From the NCBI GenBank assembly GCA_031284065.1, contig JAITAP010000121.1, forward strand, positions 1 through 9,845: a stretch of 9,845 nucleotides of DNA, written 5' to 3'. Shown in pieces: positions 1 through 6,732 of the stretch. Position 1 is the first letter of the stretch, and each line of letters begins with the position of its first letter. The notes below the pieces were generated by a model, which saw nothing but the letters and a program-made list of their open reading frames with translations, was not told the origin of the DNA and made no database searches. This DNA comes from Prevotellaceae bacterium. Lineage in GTDB: Bacteria > Bacteroidota > Bacteroidia > Bacteroidales > UBA932. The translations under genes were made by a program, and so were the position numbers.

Positions 1-129
1 AGAAAAAATCTCTACTTTTACGTTGCCACGACAAAAGTACATTCATCCCGTGAGCAAAGAGTTCCGCAATGCCTGCACCAACTCTAAACTCTAACACCTA
101 AACTTCACCTTTTTTTCGCCATTTTGCGC
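1..129. other. Intergenic sequence at left edge, no gene seen
   Basis: No open frame here looks like protein on either strand. The segment is AT-rich and contains a degenerate stretch around 80-110 (ACTCTAAACTCTAACACCTA) that looks like worn short repeats. A possible leftward -7 box lies at 32-39. A gene transcribed leftward may therefore begin just outside the window, but none of its coding sequence can be recognised. Confidence 0.5.
32..39 (-). promoter_or_regulatory. Possible leftward -7 promoter box
   Basis: Read on the - strand this is TACTTTTG, a full match to the Bacteroidetes -7 consensus TAnnTTTG. A TTTG that could serve as the -33 element is found at 55-58, but the gap of 15 nt is shorter than the usual 19-21. 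Only the -7 box is convincing. If real, it would drive a divergent gene lying beyond base 1. Confidence 0.35.
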
Positions 130-245
130 CGTCATTCCGAGCGAAGCGAGGAAACTACCACCACTACCACTGTCGCAAGGGAGAAATGGCGGGAGTTTCC
201 TCCACTGCGCACGCTCGTACCTCGCGTGCTCCGGTCGGAATGACG
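130..245. repeat. Imperfect inverted-repeat element (GTCATTCCGAGCG type)
   Basis: The two ends are exact inverted copies: CGTCATTCCGA at 130-140 and TCGGAATGACG at 235-245. A second nested pair is GAGGAAACT at 148-156 and AGTTTCCTC at 194-202. The whole can fold as a long interrupted hairpin. Sequences beginning GTCATTCCGAGCGAAGCGAGGAA are, from general knowledge, a common non-coding interspersed repeat in Bacteroidota chromosomes. No transposase or target-site duplication is visible, so this is best called a small palindromic repeat, not an insertion sequence. Confidence 0.65.
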
Positions 246-307
246 GTAAGGCGGGGGCGCGGGGAGCGGGGAGCGCGAAGAGCGCGTAGAGGCGCGGTGT
301 GCGCGGG
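246..307. other. GC-rich segment with G runs
   Basis: This stretch is far richer in G and C than its surroundings. It has G runs at 253-257, 261-264 and 268-271, followed by alternating GCGC motifs and a further GGG at 305-307. Three close G runs plus a distant fourth give only weak G-quadruplex potential. No coding sense is apparent. It directly adjoins the inverted-repeat element and may be part of the same repeat insertion. Confidence 0.35.
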
Positions 308-381
308 TAAAAGCTTTGTTGCTGCCGCCAAATGGAGCCCCCATAACGTTTTTAGCGCTGCGGGATACTTTGCCCATTCAC

Positions 382-415
382 CACAAAAAATACCATGTTT
401 GTGGTATTTTTTGTG
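382..415. promoter_or_regulatory. Perfect 14-bp hairpin upstream of promoter
   Basis: CACAAAAAATACCA (382-395) and TGGTATTTTTTGTG (402-415) are exact reverse complements around a 6-nt loop. The right arm runs into the presumed -33 region of the promoter at 430-437. The left arm's TTCACCACAAAAAATA (377-392) recurs almost unchanged as TTCATCACAAAAATA at 446-460, on the other side of the -7 box. The arrangement could be an operator for a dimeric regulator or a terminator for upstream transcripts. The sequence alone does not decide. Confidence 0.5.
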
Positions 416-437
416 AGGCAAGAACATGCTATCTTTG
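407..437 (+). promoter_or_regulatory. Rightward Bacteroidetes-type promoter
   Basis: TATCTTTG at 430-437 matches the -7 consensus TAnnTTTG exactly. Upstream, TTTT at 407-410 has the proper 19-nt spacing with three of four -33 bases, while the exact TTTG at 410-413 is 16 nt away. Transcription would begin near 443-447 and run toward susC, giving a leader of about 580 nt that includes the AC microsatellite. No equally good promoter was found closer to susC, so this is a candidate for the whole operon, but a nearer, less canonical start is not excluded. Confidence 0.5.
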
Positions 438-548
438 CACCGTGATTCATCACAAAAATACACCTAAAACTTTACCTTAATGGGCGCTTTGTACCAACAT
501 ACTCTTACACCTGCGGCAAATAGCTTACGCCACTTGTACGCACAGCAC

Positions 549-561
549 GGGCGATTCGCCC
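549..561. repeat. Short palindromic repeat, copy 1
   Basis: GGGCGATTCGCCC is a 13-base inverted repeat centred on one base. Its first ten bases are the same as the first ten of the palindrome at 593-612, so the two form a pair of related short repeats 44 nt apart. Confidence 0.5.
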
Positions 562-592
562 ACGCGGGCAGGCGCATGGGCGGCAAATGTAC

Positions 593-612
593 GGGCGATT
601 CGCGAATCGCCC
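593..612. repeat. Perfect 20-bp palindrome, copy 2
   Basis: GGGCGATTCG is followed at once by its exact reverse complement CGAATCGCCC. Motifs of this type (GGGCGATTCGCGAATCGCCC) are known to me as interspersed palindromic elements in several bacterial phyla including Bacteroidota. It lies 4 bases before the AC microsatellite, and the structure could promote polymerase pausing there. Confidence 0.6.
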
Positions 613-615
613 CCC

Positions 616-670
<55 letters not shown>

Positions 671-686
671 CCACGCGCGAATATAA

Positions 687-957
687 GGCTTATTTTTCAA
701 TTAACCAGCATTTTAGGCATCCTATTTTTGATAATCTTATCAACAAGTTGGGTTGCTCTAATGCGTCCTTATTGTCATCAGGCAAAACTTTCTAACTTTC
801 CCAATAAAAAATGACAACTTTCTACACACAACAGCAAAGAAAAGCGCAGGCAATCATTCGGTTGTCGCGGGCAACCCGATGTTTGGGCGCATCAAGCAAC
901 AATGCGGTGGGTTAAATCGCGCCATCATATAATTTATTAACAGCAAACAAAAAAAAA
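687..957. other. Non-coding leader between microsatellite and susC
   Basis: I see no convincing gene. The frame open to 814 would encode a hydrophobic stretch (ILGILFLIILSTSWVALM), but it has no start of its own after the AC tract. An imperfect inverted repeat, TCGGTTG (858-864) and CAACCCGA (872-879), could form a small hairpin. A run of nine A residues lies at 949-957. TAATTTAT at 930-937 resembles a weak -7 box, but no -33 element is placed correctly for it. Confidence 0.5.
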
Positions 958-959
958 CA

Positions 960-1000
960 GAGCACCCCTTTATCCGACGGGAATTGGCTAAGGGGCGCTC
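960..1000 (+). promoter_or_regulatory. Leader hairpin upstream of susC
   Basis: GAGC-A-CCCCTT (960-970) pairs with AAGGGG-C-GCTC (990-1000), leaving a single A/C mismatch and a 19-nt loop. The stem ends 24 nt before the susC start codon. No U tract follows, so it is not a standard intrinsic terminator. It is more likely a leader structure that affects stability or translation of the susC mRNA. Confidence 0.45.
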
Positions 1001-1006
1001 CTCACA

Positions 1007-1022
1007 CTAAAATTTCTTTTAG
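1007..1022 (+). promoter_or_regulatory. Small hairpin abutting the susC start codon
   Basis: CTAAAA (1007-1012) and TTTTAG (1017-1022) are exact reverse complements around a TTTC tetraloop, ending two bases before the ATG. The fold would cover the ribosome landing area, so opening it could regulate susC translation. With only one G-C pair at the base the stem is weak. Confidence 0.35.
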
Positions 1023-1024
1023 GT

Positions 1025-4000
1025 ATGACAAATTTATTTCATTTTGTTGGAACAGACAAATATTTTCCAACTTTTTTTCTTCTTTTTGCGCTACTGTCCG
1101 GCGCTAACGCCGCAGTAGCACAGCCTAAGATGTCCATTACCGGTAGGGTGCTGGATGAGAGAACAAAATCGGTAGCAGTCGGCGCAACGGTCAAAATTAC
1201 CGGAAGCGCGCAAGGCGCAATTATTGGCGCAGACGGCAACTTTAGCTTCACTGTGCCTTCGCTGCCGGTAAGCCTTGAGGCCAGCCTGTTCGGGTACAAA
1301 ACGCTGGAGCTGGACGTTTACGAAGCGCCCGCCGAGCCTATCCTTATCTACCTTGTGGAGGACTTCAACGCACTTGGCGAGGTGGTGGTGGTGGGCTACG
1401 GAACGCAGAAGAAAAGCGACCTGACAGGGTCGCTGTCCAGAGTGTCCGAAGCGCAGATTAAAGAGCGACCCGTGCAAAACATTCTTCAGGCATTGCAGGG
1501 AAGGGCAGCCGGAGTGGACGTAACGTCCAACCTGAGGCCGGGCGGAGTAGGCGATATTCGCATTCGGGGTACGCGCTCCATTACAGCGTCCAACGCGCCG
1601 CTGTATGTGGTGGACGGCATTCCGCTGTCGGCAGACGAGGCGGCAGCAATTAACCCTAACGACATTGCTACTACGGAAATTCTGAAAGATGCTTCGGCAA
1701 CGGCCATCTATGGCTCGAGAGGGGCAAACGGCGTTATCCTTATCGGGCTAAAGGAAGGCGCTAAAGGTAAGGTATCGGTTGACTACGACGCCAGCTTTTC
1801 TTTCAGCAAAATCCATTCTACAACCGACTGGATGAACTCGGGAGAGCTGCTGGACTGGCAGCGCCAATCGCATATCAACGGAGGCACGTACACCGGGCAG
1901 TACGGTACCGCCCCCGACCCCGTTTTTGATGTGCCAAAATTCGGCGGCGGCGAGCAGTACGGCGAAAATAACGTCAAATCGGCCTACGCATGGAGCGCCG
2001 ACGGAAGCGTACAGCTGCGCCCCGCAACTCCCGACGAAATTGCCGGAGGTTACGCGGCGGAAGTCCCCGTGTACCAGCCCGGCAAGATGTTTGACCAGCG
2101 CTGGACAGACTTGGTTTCGCGCACCGGGCTGACGCAGAATCATCAAATATCGCTTGCAACGGGTTCGGAGCTGTCGAGGCTCTACCTTTCGCTGGGGTAT
2201 CTTAGCCAGGAGGGCGCTTTGATTGACCAGGACTATACGCGCTACTCGGTAAATCTCAAGGGAGATATAACGCCCAAAAAGTGGCTGACGATAGGCTTGT
2301 CGCTGAACGCCATCAAATCGCTGCAAAACTACGGCGTGGCGGAAAATACTGCCAACAACGGCGGAAAGGATTCCTACAGCCAAGCCCTGTCGCTGTTGCC
2401 GTATGCCTCTGCCTACGACGAGAATGGAGATATACTCAACGCCAACCACGTGGGGCTTTCCGAGCACAACGTGCTGCTCAACATCAACAACGCCATCAAC
2501 GAGCACGCGCAGGCTTCTACTCTTGCCAATACATTTGCCGAAGTCCGCTTTGCCCCGTGGCTGAAGTACACGGTGAAGTTTGGCGCACAGTACACCAACC
2601 GCGAGTATGGCTCTTTTTACGGGCCGGAGTACACAAATCCTTTTACCGCCATCGGCACTGCCCCGAATACGGGGTATAACCAGCACGCCAAGCACTTTGC
2701 GTGGACGCTGGAAAACCTCCTGCAATTCGACAAGCAGCTGGACATTCATAGCATTGGCGCAACGCTGCTGCAAGAAGCTCAGGAAAATACGTCTAACGGT
2801 ATCAACGTGAGGGGCTATAATGTTACCTTCCCCTCATCGCTCTGGCACTCGCTTCAAGAAAATGCCAACAGTAGCGTTCAGGGAGGCACGTCGTACAGCC
2901 GTTCGTCGCTGCTCTCCTACATGGGGCGGCTAAACTACTCTTTGCTCGACCGCTATCTGCTGACCGCTACCGGCAGGTGGGACGGCGCTTCTGTGCTGGC
3001 GCCCGGCCACAAGTGGGAGTTTTTTCCCTCGCTGGCGGTGGCGTGGAAGCTGGAAAATGAAAGCTTTCTGCAAAACGTGCGGTGGCTTGACCAGCTCAAG
3101 CTCCGCTATGGCTGGGGCATTGTGGGCAACGCCGCAGTAAGCCCATACACCACGAGCGGCGCCATTGGCACGGCGGTGTACGTGTTTAACGAAACCATTA
3201 CGCCCGGCTATAAGTCCAGCGTTATGCCCAACGCCGAGCTGGGCTGGGAAAAAACGCTACAGCACAACTTTGGGATTGACTTTTCACTTCTCCAACGTAT
3301 TTCCGGCTCCGTTGAGGTGTACAGGGCATACACCAGCGACTTGCTGCTGAGTCGCTCCATCCTCCCCGTTGCAGGCTACGAGAGTATTCTGGCAAATATA
3401 GGCAAAACAAAAAACAGAGGCGTGGAGGTAACGCTGTCCACCGTCAACATCAAAAGCAAAACTTTTACTTGGAAAACCGACCTGCAATGGTCTTACAACA
3501 AGGAAGAAATAGTAGAGCTTGCCGACGGTAAAATAGATGACGCCAATCGTGGCTGGTACATTGGCTATCCAATATCCGTTTTTCGCGATTACAAGTACGA
3601 ACGGCTATGGCAGGATAATGAAGAAGACGCCCGCTTAATTGAGCTCTACAAAAAAATTGGGACAATAACAGCAATTCCCGGACAAGTAAAGGTAAAAGAC
3701 CAGGAATTGGTTGTCGTTCCGGAAGGCACGGCAGGGTCTAAATCCGTAACGCTCGCCAGCGGCGAAACCGTTACCTACCTCGACAACGGCTTTGGCAAAA
3801 TAGACGACAACGACAAGGAAATACTCGGCAGCATCCGCCCCGACTGGATTGCAGGCTTAACCAATACGTTGAGCTACAAAAATTTTGAGCTCAGCTTTTT
3901 TCTCCATGCGCGAGTAGGGGGACTGTACTATGGAGCGCTTCAAACGCTGGGCCGACGGGTGGAAAATGACACGTGGAGCCCTGAGAATACAGGCGCAAAG

Positions 4001-4321
4001 TTTCCGCAGCCCACCACCGCTTCGTTCTCCAACTATAATACGGCGCGAAGCTATACCGACGGAACGCTAATTTCCTTGCGGCACGTATCGTTAGGATATA
4101 CCGTGCCGAAAAAATTTCTCAACCGCTACAAAATAGCCAACCTTCAAATATACGGTCAGGTGCAGAACCCATACATTTGGGGTGGAGAGGCTGTCAGGGC
4201 AGGTCTGAATCCGGACGACGCCATTGGCTGGGAGACAAGAGCAGGGGCAGAGAGCGGCGGACAAACAGCCAATACAATTCTCGTGCGAAACTTTGTGCTC
4301 GGAGTAAGAATCGGGCTATAG
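1025..4321 (+). CDS. susC-like: SusC/RagA-family TonB-linked outer-membrane transporter
   Basis: This is a 1098-residue outer-membrane importer that, with its SusD partner, takes up oligosaccharides (or peptides in RagA relatives) using TonB energy. Residues 12-32 form a hydrophobic signal peptide (cleavage near ANA-A or AVA-Q). Residues 36-108 form a carboxypeptidase-regulatory-like beta-sandwich (SITGRVLDERTKSVAVGATV). LGEVVVVGYGTQKK at about 117-130 is the conserved TonB-box region. The plug follows to about 240, with IRIRG, PLYVVDGIP and EILKDASATAIYGSRGANG, and the rest is the beta-barrel. No STN domain is present, so direct signalling to an anti-sigma factor is not expected. The start is supported by the signal peptide directly after it. 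susD begins 36 nt downstream. The family is certain; the substrate is inferred as sulfated glycan only from the sulfatases that follow. Confidence 0.95.
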   Translation: MTNLFHFVGTDKYFPTFFLLFALLSGANAAVAQPKMSITGRVLDERTKSVAVGATVKITGSAQGAIIGADGNFSFTVPSLPVSLEASLFGYKTLELDVYEAPAEPILIYLVEDFNALGEVVVVGYGTQKKSDLTGSLSRVSEAQIKERPVQNILQALQGRAAGVDVTSNLRPGGVGDIRIRGTRSITASNAPLYVVDGIPLSADEAAAINPNDIATTEILKDASATAIYGSRGANGVILIGLKEGAKGKVSVDYDASFSFSKIHSTTDWMNSGELLDWQRQSHINGGTYTGQYGTAPDPVFDVPKFGGGEQYGENNVKSAYAWSADGSVQLRPATPDEIAGGYAAEVPVYQPGKMFDQRWTDLVSRTGLTQNHQISLATGSELSRLYLSLGYLSQEGALIDQDYTRYSVNLKGDITPKKWLTIGLSLNAIKSLQNYGVAENTANNGGKDSYSQALSLLPYASAYDENGDILNANHVGLSEHNVLLNINNAINEHAQASTLANTFAEVRFAPWLKYTVKFGAQYTNREYGSFYGPEYTNPFTAIGTAPNTGYNQHAKHFAWTLENLLQFDKQLDIHSIGATLLQEAQENTSNGINVRGYNVTFPSSLWHSLQENANSSVQGGTSYSRSSLLSYMGRLNYSLLDRYLLTATGRWDGASVLAPGHKWEFFPSLAVAWKLENESFLQNVRWLDQLKLRYGWGIVGNAAVSPYTTSGAIGTAVYVFNETITPGYKSSVMPNAELGWEKTLQHNFGIDFSLLQRISGSVEVYRAYTSDLLLSRSILPVAGYESILANIGKTKNRGVEVTLSTVNIKSKTFTWKTDLQWSYNKEEIVELADGKIDDANRGWYIGYPISVFRDYKYERLWQDNEEDARLIELYKKIGTITAIPGQVKVKDQELVVVPEGTAGSKSVTLASGETVTYLDNGFGKIDDNDKEILGSIRPDWIAGLTNTLSYKNFELSFFLHARVGGLYYGALQTLGRRVENDTWSPENTGAKFPQPTTASFSNYNTARSYTDGTLISLRHVSLGYTVPKKFLNRYKIANLQIYGQVQNPYIWGGEAVRAGLNPDDAIGWETRAGAESGGQTANTILVRNFVLGVRIGL

Positions 4322-4357
4322 TAAAATCAATAGTTAACAAGCAAAAAAAATACAAAA

Positions 4358-6619
4358 ATGAAAAAATACATATTCTTTTCTTTAGCCATACTGTTTGCTT
4401 CATGCCAAGATTTTTTGGAGGAAGAAATGGTGGCAACCATTACTCAAGACTACTTTGAAACCGAAAGTGGGCTGGAAGAGCTCACCGTGAGTACCTACAA
4501 TGCGCTCCGGTGGAAGTACGGCTACGTGCAGGAGGGGCCTTTTGCATTCGAAACGGGGATTGATATTACCGACCCTCAAAACAAGGCAAGGGCTACCTAC
4601 GACCCTGCGGCGTGGTCGGCGGCAGGCGTTGCCGGACAATACACCAACAACCTGCTGGGGTATTTTCTCGCGCAGCTGCTGGGCGGCTACCCCCTCATCA
4701 GCGATTGCAACAAAGCTATCGAAATAATTCGAGATAAAGCGCCCGGAAAGTTTGCCGACCCGGAGTACGCCAACCTGCGCCGCTCCGAGCTGTACTTTAG
4801 CCGCGCGTGGTTTTACTACCTGATGACTACCATACTTGGCGACGTGCCGTTGCAGCTGCAAAGCAGCAATACGCTGCCAAAAGCATTTTACTACCCTAAG
4901 GCAACCTCCGAGCAGATATACAGCCAAATCATTGCCGATATCCGGTTTGCTCACGAGCATCTTCCGGAAATTGCCGATAAAGGGCGCTACACCAAGTGGG
5001 CGGCGGCGCATTTCCTCGCCAAGCTGTACCTGCACCGTGCGCAAGGCCAGGAGTTCAGGCCGTACCGCAACGCCGACGGTTCCATTAACCCCGACGACCC
5101 AAACGCATACCTCGGGCTGCTCTACAAAGGAACGGGTAGCAACGATTTGGACTCCGCCCGGATATTTGCAACGGAGGTAATAGACCATTTTTCCCAAAAA
5201 AATGGAGGAGCGTTCGGCGGGCTTGCTCAAGATTACTGGGATTTGTTTCGCACAGGAATAGGCGACTGGGGCAACGAAAACAATGCGGAGATTATCCTGC
5301 CCGCCTCCTACATTGCTTCCTCCAAAATGGAAGACAATGGCAGGTACGGCATGCGTACCGATGCGGCGTTTACGATTACCTACTATGATGCGGCGTGGAA
5401 TATTCCCACCCTTACATGGTCATACGGCGTACAGAAAGGCGAGCTGTATCTGCCCTCCGACTGGGGCTACGACGTTTTTACCGACAAAATCAACGATTCG
5501 CGCTTTGAAAAAAGCTTTCAGATAGAGTACAAAAGCGCGTCATTCGACAGCAAATCCGGTAACGAAGGCGAAGGCTTACCTTACAACGACCCCACAAATA
5601 AGTCTCTTCCGTGGACTGGGGATGAAGCCAGCTACTTTAACGCAAATATCAAGGCCGGGTACTCCCGCGAATCGTGGGGTGGTCGTGCGGCTGTTGCCGG
5701 CGAACATAAAATCGGCAGGGGCGATTTGGGGCTTGTATTCCTTGAAAACACCAAAGAAACGGCCATTGACAAAAGCGCTGCGCTTGCCCAGCCCTACGTC
5801 CTCTACCCGCGCTGGATAAAGGACGGTAGCAGCTACTACTACCGGAAAACCGGCAAAGACAGGCTGCAAGGAAATCTTGGGCTGTTGGTAGCGTCGGGAG
5901 GTACAAACCTGCGCCCCTCAAGCCGGAAATTTATTGACCCCAACCGTACTACTGTCGATAACCATTTCGGCTCGCGCGATGTTGCTATCTTTAGGCTTGC
6001 CGAAACATACCTTATCCGCGCCGAAGTGTACGGGCGGCAGGGAGAGTACGCGAAAGCCATCGACGATATCAACGTCCTGCGAAAGCGGGCGGCGTATAAA
6101 GCCAACGAACAGCGTGCAGAGGTGTTGGCGCGGCTTTACCCCGGAGCAGAGCAGCTGCCGAACAGCGAACGCTCGTATCCATACCGCTCCGAAAGCGACA
6201 CCTACGAAAAAATCAAAGTGGACGAGACATATTGGGATGGCTCTTCGGAAAAATCGCGCCTCGAAAGCTATCCGCCGGAAGCCACCACCCACGAACAGCG
6301 GTTTATCCACTTTATATACAACGAAGCCTCGCGGGAGTTTAACACCGAGCAGGTGCTGTACGACGGTATTCACCATGCCGGAATACAGCTGGAGCGGATG
6401 CTTCACCACAATCAGCTGGCGTCGTCGAGGTCAGAGAGCTGGCCTGCATCGGATAATCCCGTCAACGGAAACGGTCAGGATGGAAAAGGAAAAGGAGCGT
6501 TCTCGCCAAAGCATACCTTCAAGCCCTTCCCGCAAACCTTTATAGACCTGCTTACGGATGAGAATAATATTCCGCTAAGTCCGGAGGCAAAAAAGAAGTA
6601 CCAAAATCCCGGATACTGA
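4358..6619 (+). CDS. susD-like: SusD/RagB-family surface glycan-binding lipoprotein
   Basis: A 753-residue lipoprotein expected to cap the SusC barrel on the cell surface and bind the incoming glycan. The lipobox is LFASC with the acylated Cys at residue 16. The acidic QDFLEEE that follows fits the Bacteroidetes surface-export signal. The SusD-like N-terminal region covers roughly residues 17-250, with the helical repeat FSRAWFYYLMTTILGDVPLQ (about 147-166) and KWAAAHFLAKLYLHRA. The C-terminal SusD/RagB region includes FRLAETYLIRAEVYGRQG (about 544-561) and the usual ending KKKYQNPGY. It is clearly longer than the 500-650 residues common in this family, so extra loops are likely in the C-terminal half. 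The gene starts 36 nt after susC behind an A-rich tract, and a strong hairpin follows its stop. Ligand specificity cannot be read from the sequence. Confidence 0.94.
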   Translation: MKKYIFFSLAILFASCQDFLEEEMVATITQDYFETESGLEELTVSTYNALRWKYGYVQEGPFAFETGIDITDPQNKARATYDPAAWSAAGVAGQYTNNLLGYFLAQLLGGYPLISDCNKAIEIIRDKAPGKFADPEYANLRRSELYFSRAWFYYLMTTILGDVPLQLQSSNTLPKAFYYPKATSEQIYSQIIADIRFAHEHLPEIADKGRYTKWAAAHFLAKLYLHRAQGQEFRPYRNADGSINPDDPNAYLGLLYKGTGSNDLDSARIFATEVIDHFSQKNGGAFGGLAQDYWDLFRTGIGDWGNENNAEIILPASYIASSKMEDNGRYGMRTDAAFTITYYDAAWNIPTLTWSYGVQKGELYLPSDWGYDVFTDKINDSRFEKSFQIEYKSASFDSKSGNEGEGLPYNDPTNKSLPWTGDEASYFNANIKAGYSRESWGGRAAVAGEHKIGRGDLGLVFLENTKETAIDKSAALAQPYVLYPRWIKDGSSYYYRKTGKDRLQGNLGLLVASGGTNLRPSSRKFIDPNRTTVDNHFGSRDVAIFRLAETYLIRAEVYGRQGEYAKAIDDINVLRKRAAYKANEQRAEVLARLYPGAEQLPNSERSYPYRSESDTYEKIKVDETYWDGSSEKSRLESYPPEATTHEQRFIHFIYNEASREFNTEQVLYDGIHHAGIQLERMLHHNQLASSRSESWPASDNPVNGNGQDGKGKGAFSPKHTFKPFPQTFIDLLTDENNIPLSPEAKKKYQNPGY

Positions 6620-6623
6620 TAAT

Positions 6624-6672
6624 TTTCTACTCCAAACAGGGTTTAAAACCCTGTTTGGGGCAGAAGTAGAAA
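6624..6672 (+). terminator. Strong hairpin between susD and sulfatase genes
   Basis: CCAAACAGGGTTT (6632-6644) and AAACCCTGTTTGG (6646-6658) are perfect reverse complements. The pairing extends by a G-T wobble and a C-G pair to 6630-6660. Separately, TTTCTAC (6624-6630) can pair with GTAGAAA (6666-6672) as an outer stem. It begins five bases after the susD stop. There is no immediate U run (TTTTTTT comes only at 6691-6697). It may therefore be a partial terminator or an mRNA-stabilising structure that leaves susCD more abundant than the enzyme transcripts. Confidence 0.55.
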
Positions 6673-6732
6673 TTTTGAGGAGCGCATATCTTTTTTTAAT
6701 ATATAAATCAACAATGCTTAACAATTAACAAC

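Noticed and set aside
130..307. Insertion sequence or complete MITE
   Set aside because: There is no transposase and no visible target-site duplication. Only the inverted-repeat structure can be supported.
1748..2773. Long open frame (341 codons) on the - strand
   Set aside because: It lies wholly antisense to the well-supported susC barrel region, has no recognisable motifs and is Arg- and Val-rich, as expected of a shadow of GC-rich codons.
4400..5230. Open frame of 276 codons on the - strand
   Set aside because: Antisense to susD, with no family features. The + frame has lipobox, repeats and a normal C-terminus.
6714..6728. Four-codon upstream frame (ATG CTT AAC AAT TAA) before the first sulfatase
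   Set aside because: It is very short in AT-rich sequence and ends four bases before the start codon. Coupling is possible, but nothing beyond chance supports it.
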